Shown piece by piece: positions 26,011-33,531 of a stretch of DNA of 36,113 nt. Position 1 is the stretch's first letter, and each line of letters begins with the position of its first letter. The stretch covers positions 1 to 36,113 of the forward strand of contig NOUX01000016.1 of the NCBI GenBank assembly GCA_002245855.1, written 5' to 3'. The notes under the pieces are model-generated. The model was not told the origin of the DNA, did no database searches, and worked only from the letters and a program-made list of their open reading frames with translations. This stretch comes from Sphingobacterium cellulitidis (lineage in GTDB: Bacteria > Bacteroidota > Bacteroidia > Sphingobacteriales > Sphingobacteriaceae). Both the position numbers and the translations under genes were made by a program.

Positions 26011-26297
26011 GGGGGGCGTATGCGATACGCCCGTACAGTGGTTTTCATTTATTCGATAGCGTTTTTAGGAACCCCAGAGGGGTTCAATATTAGTAACATA
26101 ATAGCATAAACGAACAGCCCCGCCCTAATGCAATCGCTTTAGCGATTGCATTAGGGCGGGGCATATTTTCTTGTAACACACTATTACTAACATTAAACTC
26201 CTCTGGAGTTTTTATTCCCGCTAGCAATTTTTCAGCCCCGTAGGGGTGACCTATTTATATGGGGATTCATTTCAACTATACAAACCTGGCACCGTAT
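26011..26297. repeat. composite unit 1 (A-B-C-D-E), 287 nt
   Basis: Runs from one G6 tract before module A to the next at 26298. It contains, in order, the GCG-loop palindrome, AACCCCAGAGGGGTT, the 21-bp hairpin, the ACTCCTCTGGAGT hairpin and CCCCGTAGGGG. Unit 2 (26619-26904) matches it nearly base for base. Confidence 0.88.
26117..26162. repeat. 21-bp perfect hairpin C1, TTTA loop
   Basis: Arms at 26117-26137 and 26142-26162. Outer 13 nt GCCCCGCCCTAAT, inner GCAATCGC, loop TTTA. Every one of the 21 pairs is Watson-Crick. Confidence 0.97.
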
Positions 26298-26463
26298 GGG
26301 GGGCGTATGCGATACGCCCGTACAATGCGTTTCATTTATTCGATATGCATTCCGCTTTGAATTTACAAACCCCGTAGGGGTGATATATTTGTAGCAAGAA
26401 TCAATTATCCACGAACAGCCCCATCGGGGCGGCATGTTTTTACAACATATCGCCTAATAATAG

Positions 26464-26486
26464 ATTCCGCATCTTAGATGCGGAAT
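26464..26486. repeat. ATTCCGCATC palindrome, copy 1
   Basis: ATTCCGCATC-TTA-GATGCGGAAT, 10-bp perfect stem, between composite units 1 and 2. The same stem with loop GAA and reversed flanks is at 35592-35614. GATTCTTCG/GCTCAGAAT-type segments follow at 26514-26544 and 26568-26590. Confidence 0.9.
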
Positions 26487-26618
26487 GACACTTCCGTTTG
26501 TGTTTTTTAAACAGATTCTTCGACGTTGCTCAGAATCCCTCTCCGATAACAAATCTAAAGGATTAACATTCTTCGTTACGCTCAGAATCTTTTTCAATCA
26601 TGCCATAAGGCACCGTAT

Positions 26619-26904
26619 GGGGGGCGTATGCGATTCGCCTGTACAATGGGTTTCATTTATTCGATAGCGTTTCTAGGAACCCCAGAGGGGTTCAATATAA
26701 GTAACATAATAGCATAAACGAACAGCCCCTCTCCATTGCAATCGCTTTAGCGATTGCAATGGAGAGGGGCTTATTTTCTTGTAACGCACTATTACTAATA
26801 TTAAACTCCTCTGGAGTTTTTGTTCCCGCTAGCTATTTTTCAGCCCGTAGGGGTGACATATTTATATGGGGATTCATTTCAACCATACAATCCTGGCACC
26901 GTAT
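26619..26904. repeat. composite unit 2 (A-B-C-D-E), 286 nt
   Basis: Same module order and spacing as unit 1. Module A here carries changes (GCGATTCGCCT) that break its palindrome. The 321-nt stretch between units 1 and 2 holds module F and the ATTCCGCATC palindrome. Confidence 0.88.
26725..26770. repeat. 21-bp perfect hairpin C2, TTTA loop
   Basis: Arms at 26725-26745 and 26750-26770. Outer 13 nt GCCCCTCTCCATT, inner GCAATCGC. It differs from C1 at four positions in each arm, all compensated. Confidence 0.97.
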
Positions 26905-27266
26905 GGGGGGCGTATGCGATACGCCCGTAAAATGGGTTTCATTTATTCGACAGCGTTTCTAGGAACCCCAGAGGGGTTCAATATTAGTAACAAAATAACA
27001 TATATGAACAGCCCTGCCCTAATGCAATCGCTTTAGCGATTGCATTAGGGCAGGGCTTATTTTCTTGTAACACACTATTACTAATATTAAACTCCCCTGG
27101 AGTTTTTATTCCCGCTGTCATGTTTTCAGCCCCAACAGGGCTGCATATTGGTAGGGCGTATCGCATACGCCCTTTTACGATTATCCATCCACACATTATC
27201 CAACCCCATCGGGGTGACCTATTTATATGGGGATTCATTTCAACTATACAAACCTGGCACCGTATT
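26905..27266. repeat. composite unit 3, 362 nt, with 75-nt insertion
   Basis: Same order A-B-C-D-E, but the CCCC and GGGG halves of module E are separated by about 75 extra nt (27134-27210). That insert reads as the reverse complement of the 75-nt unit of array 2, including GGGCGTATCGCATACGCCC and TTTTACGATTATCC. Confidence 0.85.
27011..27056. repeat. 21-bp perfect hairpin C3, TTTA loop
   Basis: Arms at 27011-27031 and 27036-27056. Outer 13 nt GCCCTGCCCTAAT. It differs from C1 by a single C to T in the left arm and the matching G to A in the right arm. Confidence 0.97.
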
Positions 27267-27444
27267 GGGGGCGTATGCGATACGCCCGTACAATGCGATT
27301 CATTTATTCGCTATGCATTCCGCTTTGAATTTACAAACCCCGTAGGGGTGACATATTTGTAGCAAAGAATCATTTACCCACATACAGCCCCATAGGGGCG
27401 GCATATCTGTAGGTTGTATGCGATACGCCCGTACAATGCATTTC

Positions 27445-27485
27445 AAAAAAAAAGATTCTTCGGCATTGCCGAAGAATCTTTTTCC
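27445..27485. terminator. 16-bp perfect hairpin with A- and T-tracts
   Basis: AAAAAGATTCTTCGGC (27449-27464), loop ATT, GCCGAAGAATCTTTTT (27468-27483). Flanking A9 and T5 tracts give terminator shape on both strands. The core TTCTTCGGC/GCCGAAGAA recurs in the 28-bp hairpin at 35512-35570, so it may belong to the repeat system. Confidence 0.75.
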
Positions 27486-27543
27486 TTATTCTCTTTTAAA
27501 TCCTTATCTTTCAATAAGCTATTAACCAATTAATTACTTTGTT

Positions 27544-27723
27544 ATGAACTATAATCGTCTCTTGCTGCTGATTATTTCATTAACTGCGGCAGTAACCATG
27601 TTTTATTTTTTATTTGGATCCAATCAAGCCAATAAGGATATTGGCTATTTTGCGTTGCTCATCCTTCTTGCTACCAATGCTATTTATTTTCTTTTTTCCA
27701 AAGATTGGTTAAAAAGAGAATAG
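27544..27723 (+). CDS. small two-helix membrane protein, 59 aa
   Basis: ATG at 27544 opens a 59-codon frame to TAG at 27721-27723. The product has two hydrophobic segments: LLLLIISLTAAVTMFYFLF (about residues 6-24) and GYFALLILLATNAIYFLF (about 34-51). The loop is polar, SNQANKD, and the end is basic, KDWLKRE. This hairpin topology and the positively charged tail look like a real small inner-membrane protein. No family recognised. It begins 61 bp after the hairpin that closes array 1 and its stop abuts the convergent smc stop (1-bp gap). Confidence 0.6.
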   Translation: MNYNRLLLLIISLTAAVTMFYFLFGSNQANKDIGYFALLILLATNAIYFLFSKDWLKRE

Positions 27724-27724
27724 G

Positions 27725-30700
27725 CTAGGCAACATCTCTTAGATCCACTGCTACCACTCGTGATACGCCTTGTTCTACCATAGTCACACCGTATATGATA
27801 TCGGTGCTGGCAATCGTACGTTTATTGTGTGAAACCACAATAAACTGGGATTGGTTGGAGAATTCGCGGATGATATTGTTGAATTTATCAATGTTGGTAT
27901 CATCCAATGGTGCATCTACCTCGTCGAAAATACAGAACGGTGCTGGCTTCAAGAGGTAAAGGGAAAACAATAGGGCAGTGGAGGTCAATGTTTTCTCACC
28001 ACCTGACAATTGGTTGATGGATAAAGGACGTTTTCCCTTAGGTCTAGCAATAATGTCAATATCTGATTCCAAAGGATTGTTCGGATCACTCAACACGATG
28101 TCACATGAATCTTCTTCATTGAAAAGCGAACGGAATACCTTGATAAAGTTTTCGCGAACCGTGGTGAAGGCATGCATGAACTTATCATTAGCCGATTGGT
28201 CGATTTCATGAATGGTACTCATCAGGGAAGCCTTGGCTTCCATAAGGTCTGTTTTCTCTTTTTGGATAAATCCATGACGCTCATCCATCTCATCGTAGGC
28301 TTCCTTCGCCATCGGGTTGATGCTACCATAATCATCCAATTGTTTCTTGAGCTTTCTGCAAGCAGTTTCCAAATCAGGCATGGATGGTCTTTCCTCTGGA
28401 ATTTCGCCTTCCAATAAGTCTTGAAGCTCAATATTGAATTCTACCGACAACCTTTCCTTCAACGCATTCAAATCAATTTGAAGTGAGGTTTTCTTATCTT
28501 TTAATTGAGAAATCAAGGAGTCTGAAATGTCCTTGGATTTACGGAGTTGATTGATTTCGTCTTCCAGTTCGTTGATTATTTTTCTGGATTTAAAGAAATT
28601 CTCTTCAACCTCCTGTAGTCCTTTTTCCAATAAATCCTTCTGCTCATACATGGCACCTAAATCGGTGTCATTGTCATCTACAAAGCTTAAAGCCTCCTTT
28701 AGTTGAGATTTTACTTGTTCAAATTCCAGGGTAAACTTCTCAATTCGCTCCGCAAAGTTATCTCGTTGGCTTTCCCTAAACTCTAAATCCCTTTGAATGG
28801 TATTTACCTTGTTCTGTTGCTGATGGAACTTAATATTTTCTTGATTGAAAATAGATGATTTTTCGGTCAAGACCTCTGTTAGGTCATGATATTTATCTTC
28901 TAATTCACTTAATACCGATTGATTTTCAGTTGCGGTTTCCTTGAATTTTTGCAATTCAGGCTCAGAAGTCTTCAACTGCGCAAGGATGTTCGCAACCTTA
29001 GCCTCAATATCTTGCTTTCTGGTCTGACTGCTATTGATAAAGGTCTGGTATTGCTCTTGCTTCGTTTTTACAGAGGTTAATTCATTGTTTAAACGGTTCA
29101 ATTGCATTCTTTGCTCATCGATAAATTCTTTTTGAGAACTACCCTTGAGACTAATCAATTTGCCATTTAATTCCTCTTGAGACTTCTGGATGCGGTCGAT
29201 TTGTTCATTAAGATCCTTTATTTCCTTTTCCAGGATTTCCAAATTCTTCGCTCTACCAATGCGTTTTCCTTCAAACAGGCCTACAGAACCACCACTTATT
29301 CCCAATTTATTCTTGGCATATTTTCCTTCTTTTTGAAGGATAACCATGTTATCGGATGGAAGGTCAGATTCCAAGTCAATATTGGATTCGGAGTCCAATA
29401 AGTAGACATCTTTCAGAAGGTTATGGCAAAGGCTTTTATATTTATCATCAACTGTGATGATCTCCATTGCCGGAATCAATCCTTGGATAGGAGTAGCAGT
29501 TGTATTATTGATTGATTCATCCTTAATAGCCTCTAATACAAAGAAGTTAGCGCGTCCTCTTGAAGCATCACTTAATAGTTTTATGGCTTGAACTGCGTCC
29601 TCTTTTGACTCTACCACATAATGGTTCATGATAGGTTCCAGGAAGTTTTCCACGGCCACACGGTAATCTTCCTTACAGAAAAGGATGTCTGAAAACAGGG
29701 GTGGGTTTTTCTTCCAGCCGGCATGTTTTCTTAAGAATTTAATAGATTCTGGGAATCCTTCCAGATTATCCACCAGGGATTTGGTAAGATTATATTCGTT
29801 TTGTTTAGAATCGACCGAGCGAGCTTTTCTGCTGAGGTCATCAGCAGCATCCCTAAGTTTGGAATCACATTCATTAATCTGTCTTTGGATTTCCTCCTCG
29901 GTTCGCATGGACTCATCAAATTGATCCTGTTGAATAGCAACCCGTTCTTCCAGTTCAGCAACCGTTTTATTGAATTGATTTAATTCCAATTCCTTGGATT
30001 CCGTGTCATGGCTCGTTCTTAAGGATTCTTGCTCCAAAGCTTCTTTTTGAATGGCTAGGACGGCAAGTTCTTTTTCAAGTGCATAAATTTGACTTTGTAA
30101 AGATTGGCTATTTCTGGAAAACTCATCCAGTTTAGTTTTTGCAGAAACTTGTTGTGCTCTCAGTTCTTCAACTTCTAGCTTATTGCCATCTAATCCCTGT
30201 TTTACAATATCTAGGCTATTTTGCTCCTCAAATAACTCCTCATTTAATCTTTTGATTTGATATTCAACATGATTAAGTTGTTGTTTATCATTTTGAAGGT
30301 CATTATTTAATCGAGTTTCCTTTTCTTGTAAATGCAGTAACTGCGCATTTTTTATTTTTTTCTCAGATTCATAAGACCTGATTTTATTGATATATTCCTG
30401 GGTAGCTTTTTGTTGAGCAGAAAGGTTCTGTTCCTTCGAAAGAATTTCTGTTTTGGACTCCTGAAGGACTTTTTCCTTTGCTTCCATGCTAGAAAGGACA
30501 TTCTTTAGCTTTTCTTGTTGATCAGCCTCCTGGTCAGTAATTCTTTCTAAATCGGTTTGAAAGCCTTCCAGCTTGTAATAGGCAAGACCAATGCTGGCTT
30601 CTTTATACTCATCCTTCAGTTTAAAGTATTTCTCTGCCTTTTTAGCTTGATTTTCAAGTGATTTTAAGTTCTTGTTAATTTCAAAAAGCAGGTCATCCAC

Positions 30701-31270
30701 TCTAGAAAGGTCAGATTCGGTATCCTTTAATTTTGCTAAGGTCTGTTTTTTACGAACCTTATATTTGGATATCCCTGAAGCTTCTTCAAATAGGTTTCTT
30801 CTGGAATTATCCTTATTGGCGATAATTTCATCGATCATTTTTAATTCAATGATCGAATATGTATCCGTTCCGATTCCTGTATCGAGGAATAAGTCAGTGA
30901 TATCTTTCAATCTACATTTAACATCATTCAAGCGGTATTCCGATTCGCCGGTTCTAAAGAGTTTTCTTGTGATTGTAACAGTAGCAAACTCAGTAGGAAG
31001 GATGTTCTTGGTATTGTCAAAGGTTAAGGAGACTTCGGCAAGATTTGCGGCTTTCCGGTTTTTTGTGCCGTTAAAGATGATATTCTCCATTTTATCAGAG
31101 CGTAGGTTTTTGGTGCTTTGTTCACCTAGTACCCAACGCATTGCGTCAACAACATTAGATTTTCCACATCCATTGGGACCAACGATGGCAGTAACCCCTT
31201 CATTAAAATTAATGGTTACTTTATCACCGAAACTTTTAAAACCTCTTATCTCTAATTTTGTAAGTTGCAT
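27725..31270 (-). CDS. smc: chromosome segregation ATPase SMC
   Basis: Chromosome condensation and segregation ATPase, working with ScpA/ScpB. I start it at the ATG at 31270, not at the longer frame from 31330, because MQLTKLEIRGFKSFG is the conserved SMC N-terminus. This gives 1181 aa. Walker A is GPNGCGKS (residues 31-38). Long coiled coils flank a hinge around LEGFPESIKFLRKHAGW and GISGGSVGLFEGKRIG. The C-terminal head has signature LSGGEKTL, Walker B CIFDEVDAPLDD, and the VVSHNKRT switch. Downstream it ends 1 bp from the 59-aa ORF stop; upstream a 97-bp gap separates the DUF6882-like gene. Confidence 0.96.
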   Translation of the reverse strand: MQLTKLEIRGFKSFGDKVTINFNEGVTAIVGPNGCGKSNVVDAMRWVLGEQSTKNLRSDKMENIIFNGTKNRKAANLAEVSLTFDNTKNILPTEFATVTITRKLFRTGESEYRLNDVKCRLKDITDLFLDTGIGTDTYSIIELKMIDEIIANKDNSRRNLFEEASGISKYKVRKKQTLAKLKDTESDLSRVDDLLFEINKNLKSLENQAKKAEKYFKLKDEYKEASIGLAYYKLEGFQTDLERITDQEADQQEKLKNVLSSMEAKEKVLQESKTEILSKEQNLSAQQKATQEYINKIRSYESEKKIKNAQLLHLQEKETRLNNDLQNDKQQLNHVEYQIKRLNEELFEEQNSLDIVKQGLDGNKLEVEELRAQQVSAKTKLDEFSRNSQSLQSQIYALEKELAVLAIQKEALEQESLRTSHDTESKELELNQFNKTVAELEERVAIQQDQFDESMRTEEEIQRQINECDSKLRDAADDLSRKARSVDSKQNEYNLTKSLVDNLEGFPESIKFLRKHAGWKKNPPLFSDILFCKEDYRVAVENFLEPIMNHYVVESKEDAVQAIKLLSDASRGRANFFVLEAIKDESINNTTATPIQGLIPAMEIITVDDKYKSLCHNLLKDVYLLDSESNIDLESDLPSDNMVILQKEGKYAKNKLGISGGSVGLFEGKRIGRAKNLEILEKEIKDLNEQIDRIQKSQEELNGKLISLKGSSQKEFIDEQRMQLNRLNNELTSVKTKQEQYQTFINSSQTRKQDIEAKVANILAQLKTSEPELQKFKETATENQSVLSELEDKYHDLTEVLTEKSSIFNQENIKFHQQQNKVNTIQRDLEFRESQRDNFAERIEKFTLEFEQVKSQLKEALSFVDDNDTDLGAMYEQKDLLEKGLQEVEENFFKSRKIINELEDEINQLRKSKDISDSLISQLKDKKTSLQIDLNALKERLSVEFNIELQDLLEGEIPEERPSMPDLETACRKLKKQLDDYGSINPMAKEAYDEMDERHGFIQKEKTDLMEAKASLMSTIHEIDQSANDKFMHAFTTVRENFIKVFRSLFNEEDSCDIVLSDPNNPLESDIDIIARPKGKRPLSINQLSGGEKTLTSTALLFSLYLLKPAPFCIFDEVDAPLDDTNIDKFNNIIREFSNQSQFIVVSHNKRTIASTDIIYGVTMVEQGVSRVVAVDLRDVA

Positions 31271-31367
31271 TAGCTCTTCTACGTAAAAAATGTGTGCGAA
31301 ATTAAGGAATTTCAACAATGATTGAAACACCTTTAATTGGAAGCTTAATGAAGTAAATTTAGGAACT

Positions 31368-31841
31368 CTAAGCTAGTACTTCCTTAAAATAAACAAATTG
31401 AGCTTCATCTTCTTTTAGGATTCTAAAGATACCTTTGGAAACACGGAGGTACCCAGATATGGCGGTCAGTGCCCATGCGATTGGGGTTGTAATTTCCAGT
31501 TGTGCGCTTGTCAAATAGCCGAAATCGTAGAATTCACCATAATTTTTAATAATTTCCAGTTCTTCTTTTTCTTTAGGGCTGATATTGGGGTTATCCCATC
31601 TCCAGGTCCAAATGGATTGATCAGCGTTTAAAGAACCTACAATCTGAAACGAAAGATTCAAGGAAGAATTGTCTTCATGCGAGAAGGTAATGGTATTATT
31701 TTCCCAATCGACAGTGTAGGTGGAGAAATGGCCGAATGCAAAATCATCTTCCAACAATTCCTGTTGGTCAGTAATGTATTCGTGGGCTTTCGCATGTAAT
31801 ACACGAAAGGACTCATCGATTTTGGGTTTCTCAAGGCTCAT
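31368..31841 (-). CDS. DUF6882-like hypothetical protein, 157 aa
   Basis: Cytosolic 157-aa protein without signal peptide. It looks like a small alpha/beta domain: strands FGHFSTYTVDWENNTITF and LNLSFQIVGS, then the motif WTWRWDNPNISP near residues 77-88. Next are a GEFYDFGYLTSAQ segment and helix WALTAISGYL, and it ends in a strand QFVYFKEVLA. The WxWxWxN pattern reminds me of the DUF6882 family; I am only moderately sure. Function unknown. It lies between smc and the DUF4397 lipoprotein gene, all on the minus strand, but a terminator-like hairpin separates it from the latter. Confidence 0.6.
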   Translation of the reverse strand: MSLEKPKIDESFRVLHAKAHEYITDQQELLEDDFAFGHFSTYTVDWENNTITFSHEDNSSLNLSFQIVGSLNADQSIWTWRWDNPNISPKEKEELEIIKNYGEFYDFGYLTSAQLEITTPIAWALTAISGYLRVSKGIFRILKEDEAQFVYFKEVLA

Positions 31842-31873
31842 AGGTCATAAATATAGCAAAACCTTAAAAATTA

Positions 31874-31899
31874 GAAAAGCCCAAATAAATGGGCCTTTC
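31874..31899 (-). terminator. intrinsic terminator after the DUF4397 lipoprotein gene
   Basis: On the minus strand GAAAGGCCCA pairs with TGGGCTTTTC (one G-T) around a short ATTT-rich loop, followed by an AATTTTTAAGG tract. It sits 43 bp after the DUF4397 stop and before the next gene. Confidence 0.65.
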
Positions 31900-31941
31900 T
31901 GTTTTTATGGATGTATTGTAAAGCTGCCTATGTGTAAAGTG

Positions 31942-32643
31942 TTAATCTGTAATGTCATAAACACTGTAAGTCAATTCTAAAGGAAATGTACTTTTACCCT
32001 TATTTCCAATAAGCATAAAGTTGTAGTGTTTATTGTGTTCAAGATTAATTTCGTCAATTTTAGCAAGGACATTTCCTTGTTCATCTACGGCTGTCACAGT
32101 GGTTTTACCTGTTGTTGCTTCCCTAAAAATTTGTGTTTGTGCTAGGGTAGAAGGGTTTTCTTGAACCCGATTGCTAGTACCTGTGATTTCTTGCGTACCT
32201 ACTTTAAAGTTTACTTTCCCAACTTGGTTGGCCAAATGAAAGAATCTAACACCAGTTTTGTTCTCTGGATTTTTAATTTCCACATCGGGTACACGAATAA
32301 ATTTAGGTTTCTCCTTAGTTCCATAAACCATACAGCTATAGAAAACAGAGTCAGTAAATGTTAAAGTCGTATCAATAATAGGTTGATTAGTCATCCTATC
32401 GACAACCTGAATCTTTTTATTTCCAGGAATAGCAAAGAACATTGAAATTCCTTTGTAATTAGGGTTAGCTGGATTTAGAATGTTACCATTAACGGCATAT
32501 ATTATTCCTGCCTCTCCCGGGAAAAAATTAAATAAGGAAACTGCCGGGTAATTCAAATCAGGATAATCATCGTTTTCTTTCAAACAACTAGTTAAAGTAA
32601 GGAAACTTAATAAGATGACTATTAATAAGCTATGTTTTTTCAT
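31942..32643 (-). CDS. DUF4397 domain-containing lipoprotein
   Basis: Predicted outer-membrane or periplasmic lipoprotein. The better start is the ATG at 32643, not 32688, because MKKHSLLIVILLSFLTLTSC is a typical type II signal with lipobox LTSC. The mature protein would begin at Cys20 and the whole is 233 aa. The body shows the DUF4397 pattern: AVSLFNFFPGEAGIIYAVNG early, then the second half GVRFFHLANQVGKVNFKVGT. Both are immunoglobulin-like beta segments rich in VxFxN/A signatures. Role unknown; family members are surface-associated. The gene appears monocistronic, with a terminator-like hairpin 43 bp downstream. Confidence 0.8.
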   Translation of the reverse strand: MKKHSLLIVILLSFLTLTSCLKENDDYPDLNYPAVSLFNFFPGEAGIIYAVNGNILNPANPNYKGISMFFAIPGNKKIQVVDRMTNQPIIDTTLTFTDSVFYSCMVYGTKEKPKFIRVPDVEIKNPENKTGVRFFHLANQVGKVNFKVGTQEITGTSNRVQENPSTLAQTQIFREATTGKTTVTAVDEQGNVLAKIDEINLEHNKHYNFMLIGNKGKSTFPLELTYSVYDITD

Positions 32644-32815
32644 TTGTTCAGTAAATTCTTTTTTGAGTAATAATTTGTGAACGTTCAATAAAAAAACGGG
32701 AATGATTCAGCTTATGCTACAATGTGGCAAAAAATATTTTTATTATTAACGTATTGGCCTTAGAATAAGCCAAAATTGAAAGAAATTTTAAAGAAATATT
32801 ACAGAAAGAAAAGGT

Positions 32816-33385
32816 TTAAATAGCCTTTCTTTTTGGATTTAATTTTTCCTTTGCCAATCGTTTGATGAATTCTTCCAGTCCAATTTTTTGAATAGTAAAA
32901 ACCTCTTGTTCGTAAATTGGAAGCAGTTCTACCAATTGAACCGAGGAGTTTTTTCTGGCATCGGGAATCCGATCCTGCAAGAGATTGGTATCTGCAGGTA
33001 TCACGACAAAAGCGTTTAATTCAGATTCAGCACTTATTTTTTGTCCTAGACGGATGATCTCACCCTGATTAAATGGGCAATCTCCCCGTAAATGATTTGC
33101 TAAATATCCAATAACATGCGCCCAAGCCATATCCTGAGAGTTTATCTGCAGGTAGATTTCAATCCGATTATGTTGGTCAGGATGGTTGGCAAAGGATACG
33201 CCATAGGATAAACTTATTAAAGGATGCTCCTCAGATTTAGGAAAAACCAAAGTATAGATAAAAGGGAGACCTTTTTTGACACTTTTTTCCCGAAAGACCT
33301 GCGATTTTTCTTGAAGAATGTTTTCAAGTTGGCTACGATAATGTTCCAATGGGGACTTAAGAAAATCTGGTTTTTTAAAAATCAT
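32816..33385 (-). CDS. SUFU-like (suppressor of fused) domain protein
   Basis: Cytosolic protein of 189 aa if started at ATG 33385, or 212 aa from 33454. I prefer the shorter form since the first 23 residues of the longer one look like upstream DNA. The pattern PLISLSYGVSFANHPDQHN, RIEIYLQIN, then AWAHVIGYLANHL, FVVIPAD and VQLVELLPIYEQEVFTIQ matches the beta-strand/helix order of bacterial SUFU domain proteins. Their role is undefined, though some act as immunity-like proteins. Head-to-head with htpG (146 bp between starts), so the two promoters are shared. The SUFU call is moderate. Confidence 0.6.
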   Translation of the reverse strand: MIFKKPDFLKSPLEHYRSQLENILQEKSQVFREKSVKKGLPFIYTLVFPKSEEHPLISLSYGVSFANHPDQHNRIEIYLQINSQDMAWAHVIGYLANHLRGDCPFNQGEIIRLGQKISAESELNAFVVIPADTNLLQDRIPDARKNSSVQLVELLPIYEQEVFTIQKIGLEEFIKRLAKEKLNPKRKAI

Positions 33386-33531
33386 CTGAAGAAATATCCT
33401 GTTTTTTATGGCAAAAGTAGGGAATTGTGTAAAAATTTCAGAATTAGCTGTCAAAATGACTTAAAAATAACATTGGAATATAAGTTGATTAGCATTGAAT
33501 ACATAAATCTTAAAAATAAAAAATCAAACAT

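Larger units (their letters stand above)
25932..27443. repeat. repeat array 1: mosaic of palindromic modules
   Basis: A 1.5-kb non-coding mosaic after the S9 peptidase. Module A is GGGCGTAT-GCG-ATACGCCC, with about seven forward copies starting near 25943, 26011, 26298, 26619, 26905, 27267 and 27415, plus one reversed at 27153-27171. Module B holds AACCCC-AGA-GGGGTT (26071, 26679, 26965). Module C is the 21-bp TTTA hairpin. Module D is ACTCC-TCT-GGAGT. Module E is CCCC-GTA-GGGG with a conserved TGACCTATTTATATGGGG tail. Module F spans 26321-26435 and 27289-27404. An ATTCCGCATC hairpin and GATTCTTCG-type segments are inserted at 26464-26590. No transposase or credible gene lies within. Confidence 0.93.

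Noticed and set aside
26232..27362. Several 60-84 codon frames across array 1 in both strands
   Set aside because: They translate repeat DNA (recurring PRWG, RIAYALL, PIGVTY strings), exist in all frames, and have no ribosome-binding sites.
25932..27443. Possible CRISPR array from repeated palindromes
   Set aside because: Repeats are of several kinds with irregular spacing (75 to about 600 nt), spacers are themselves repeated, and no cas genes are present.
30672..31286. 204-codon plus-strand frame antisense to smc
   Set aside because: Lies wholly over the conserved SMC N-terminal ATPase coding region; a shadow of its codon use.
31270..31330. Extended SMC N-terminus starting at 31330
   Set aside because: The added 20 residues precede the conserved SMC start MQLTKLEIRGFKSF and have no family match.
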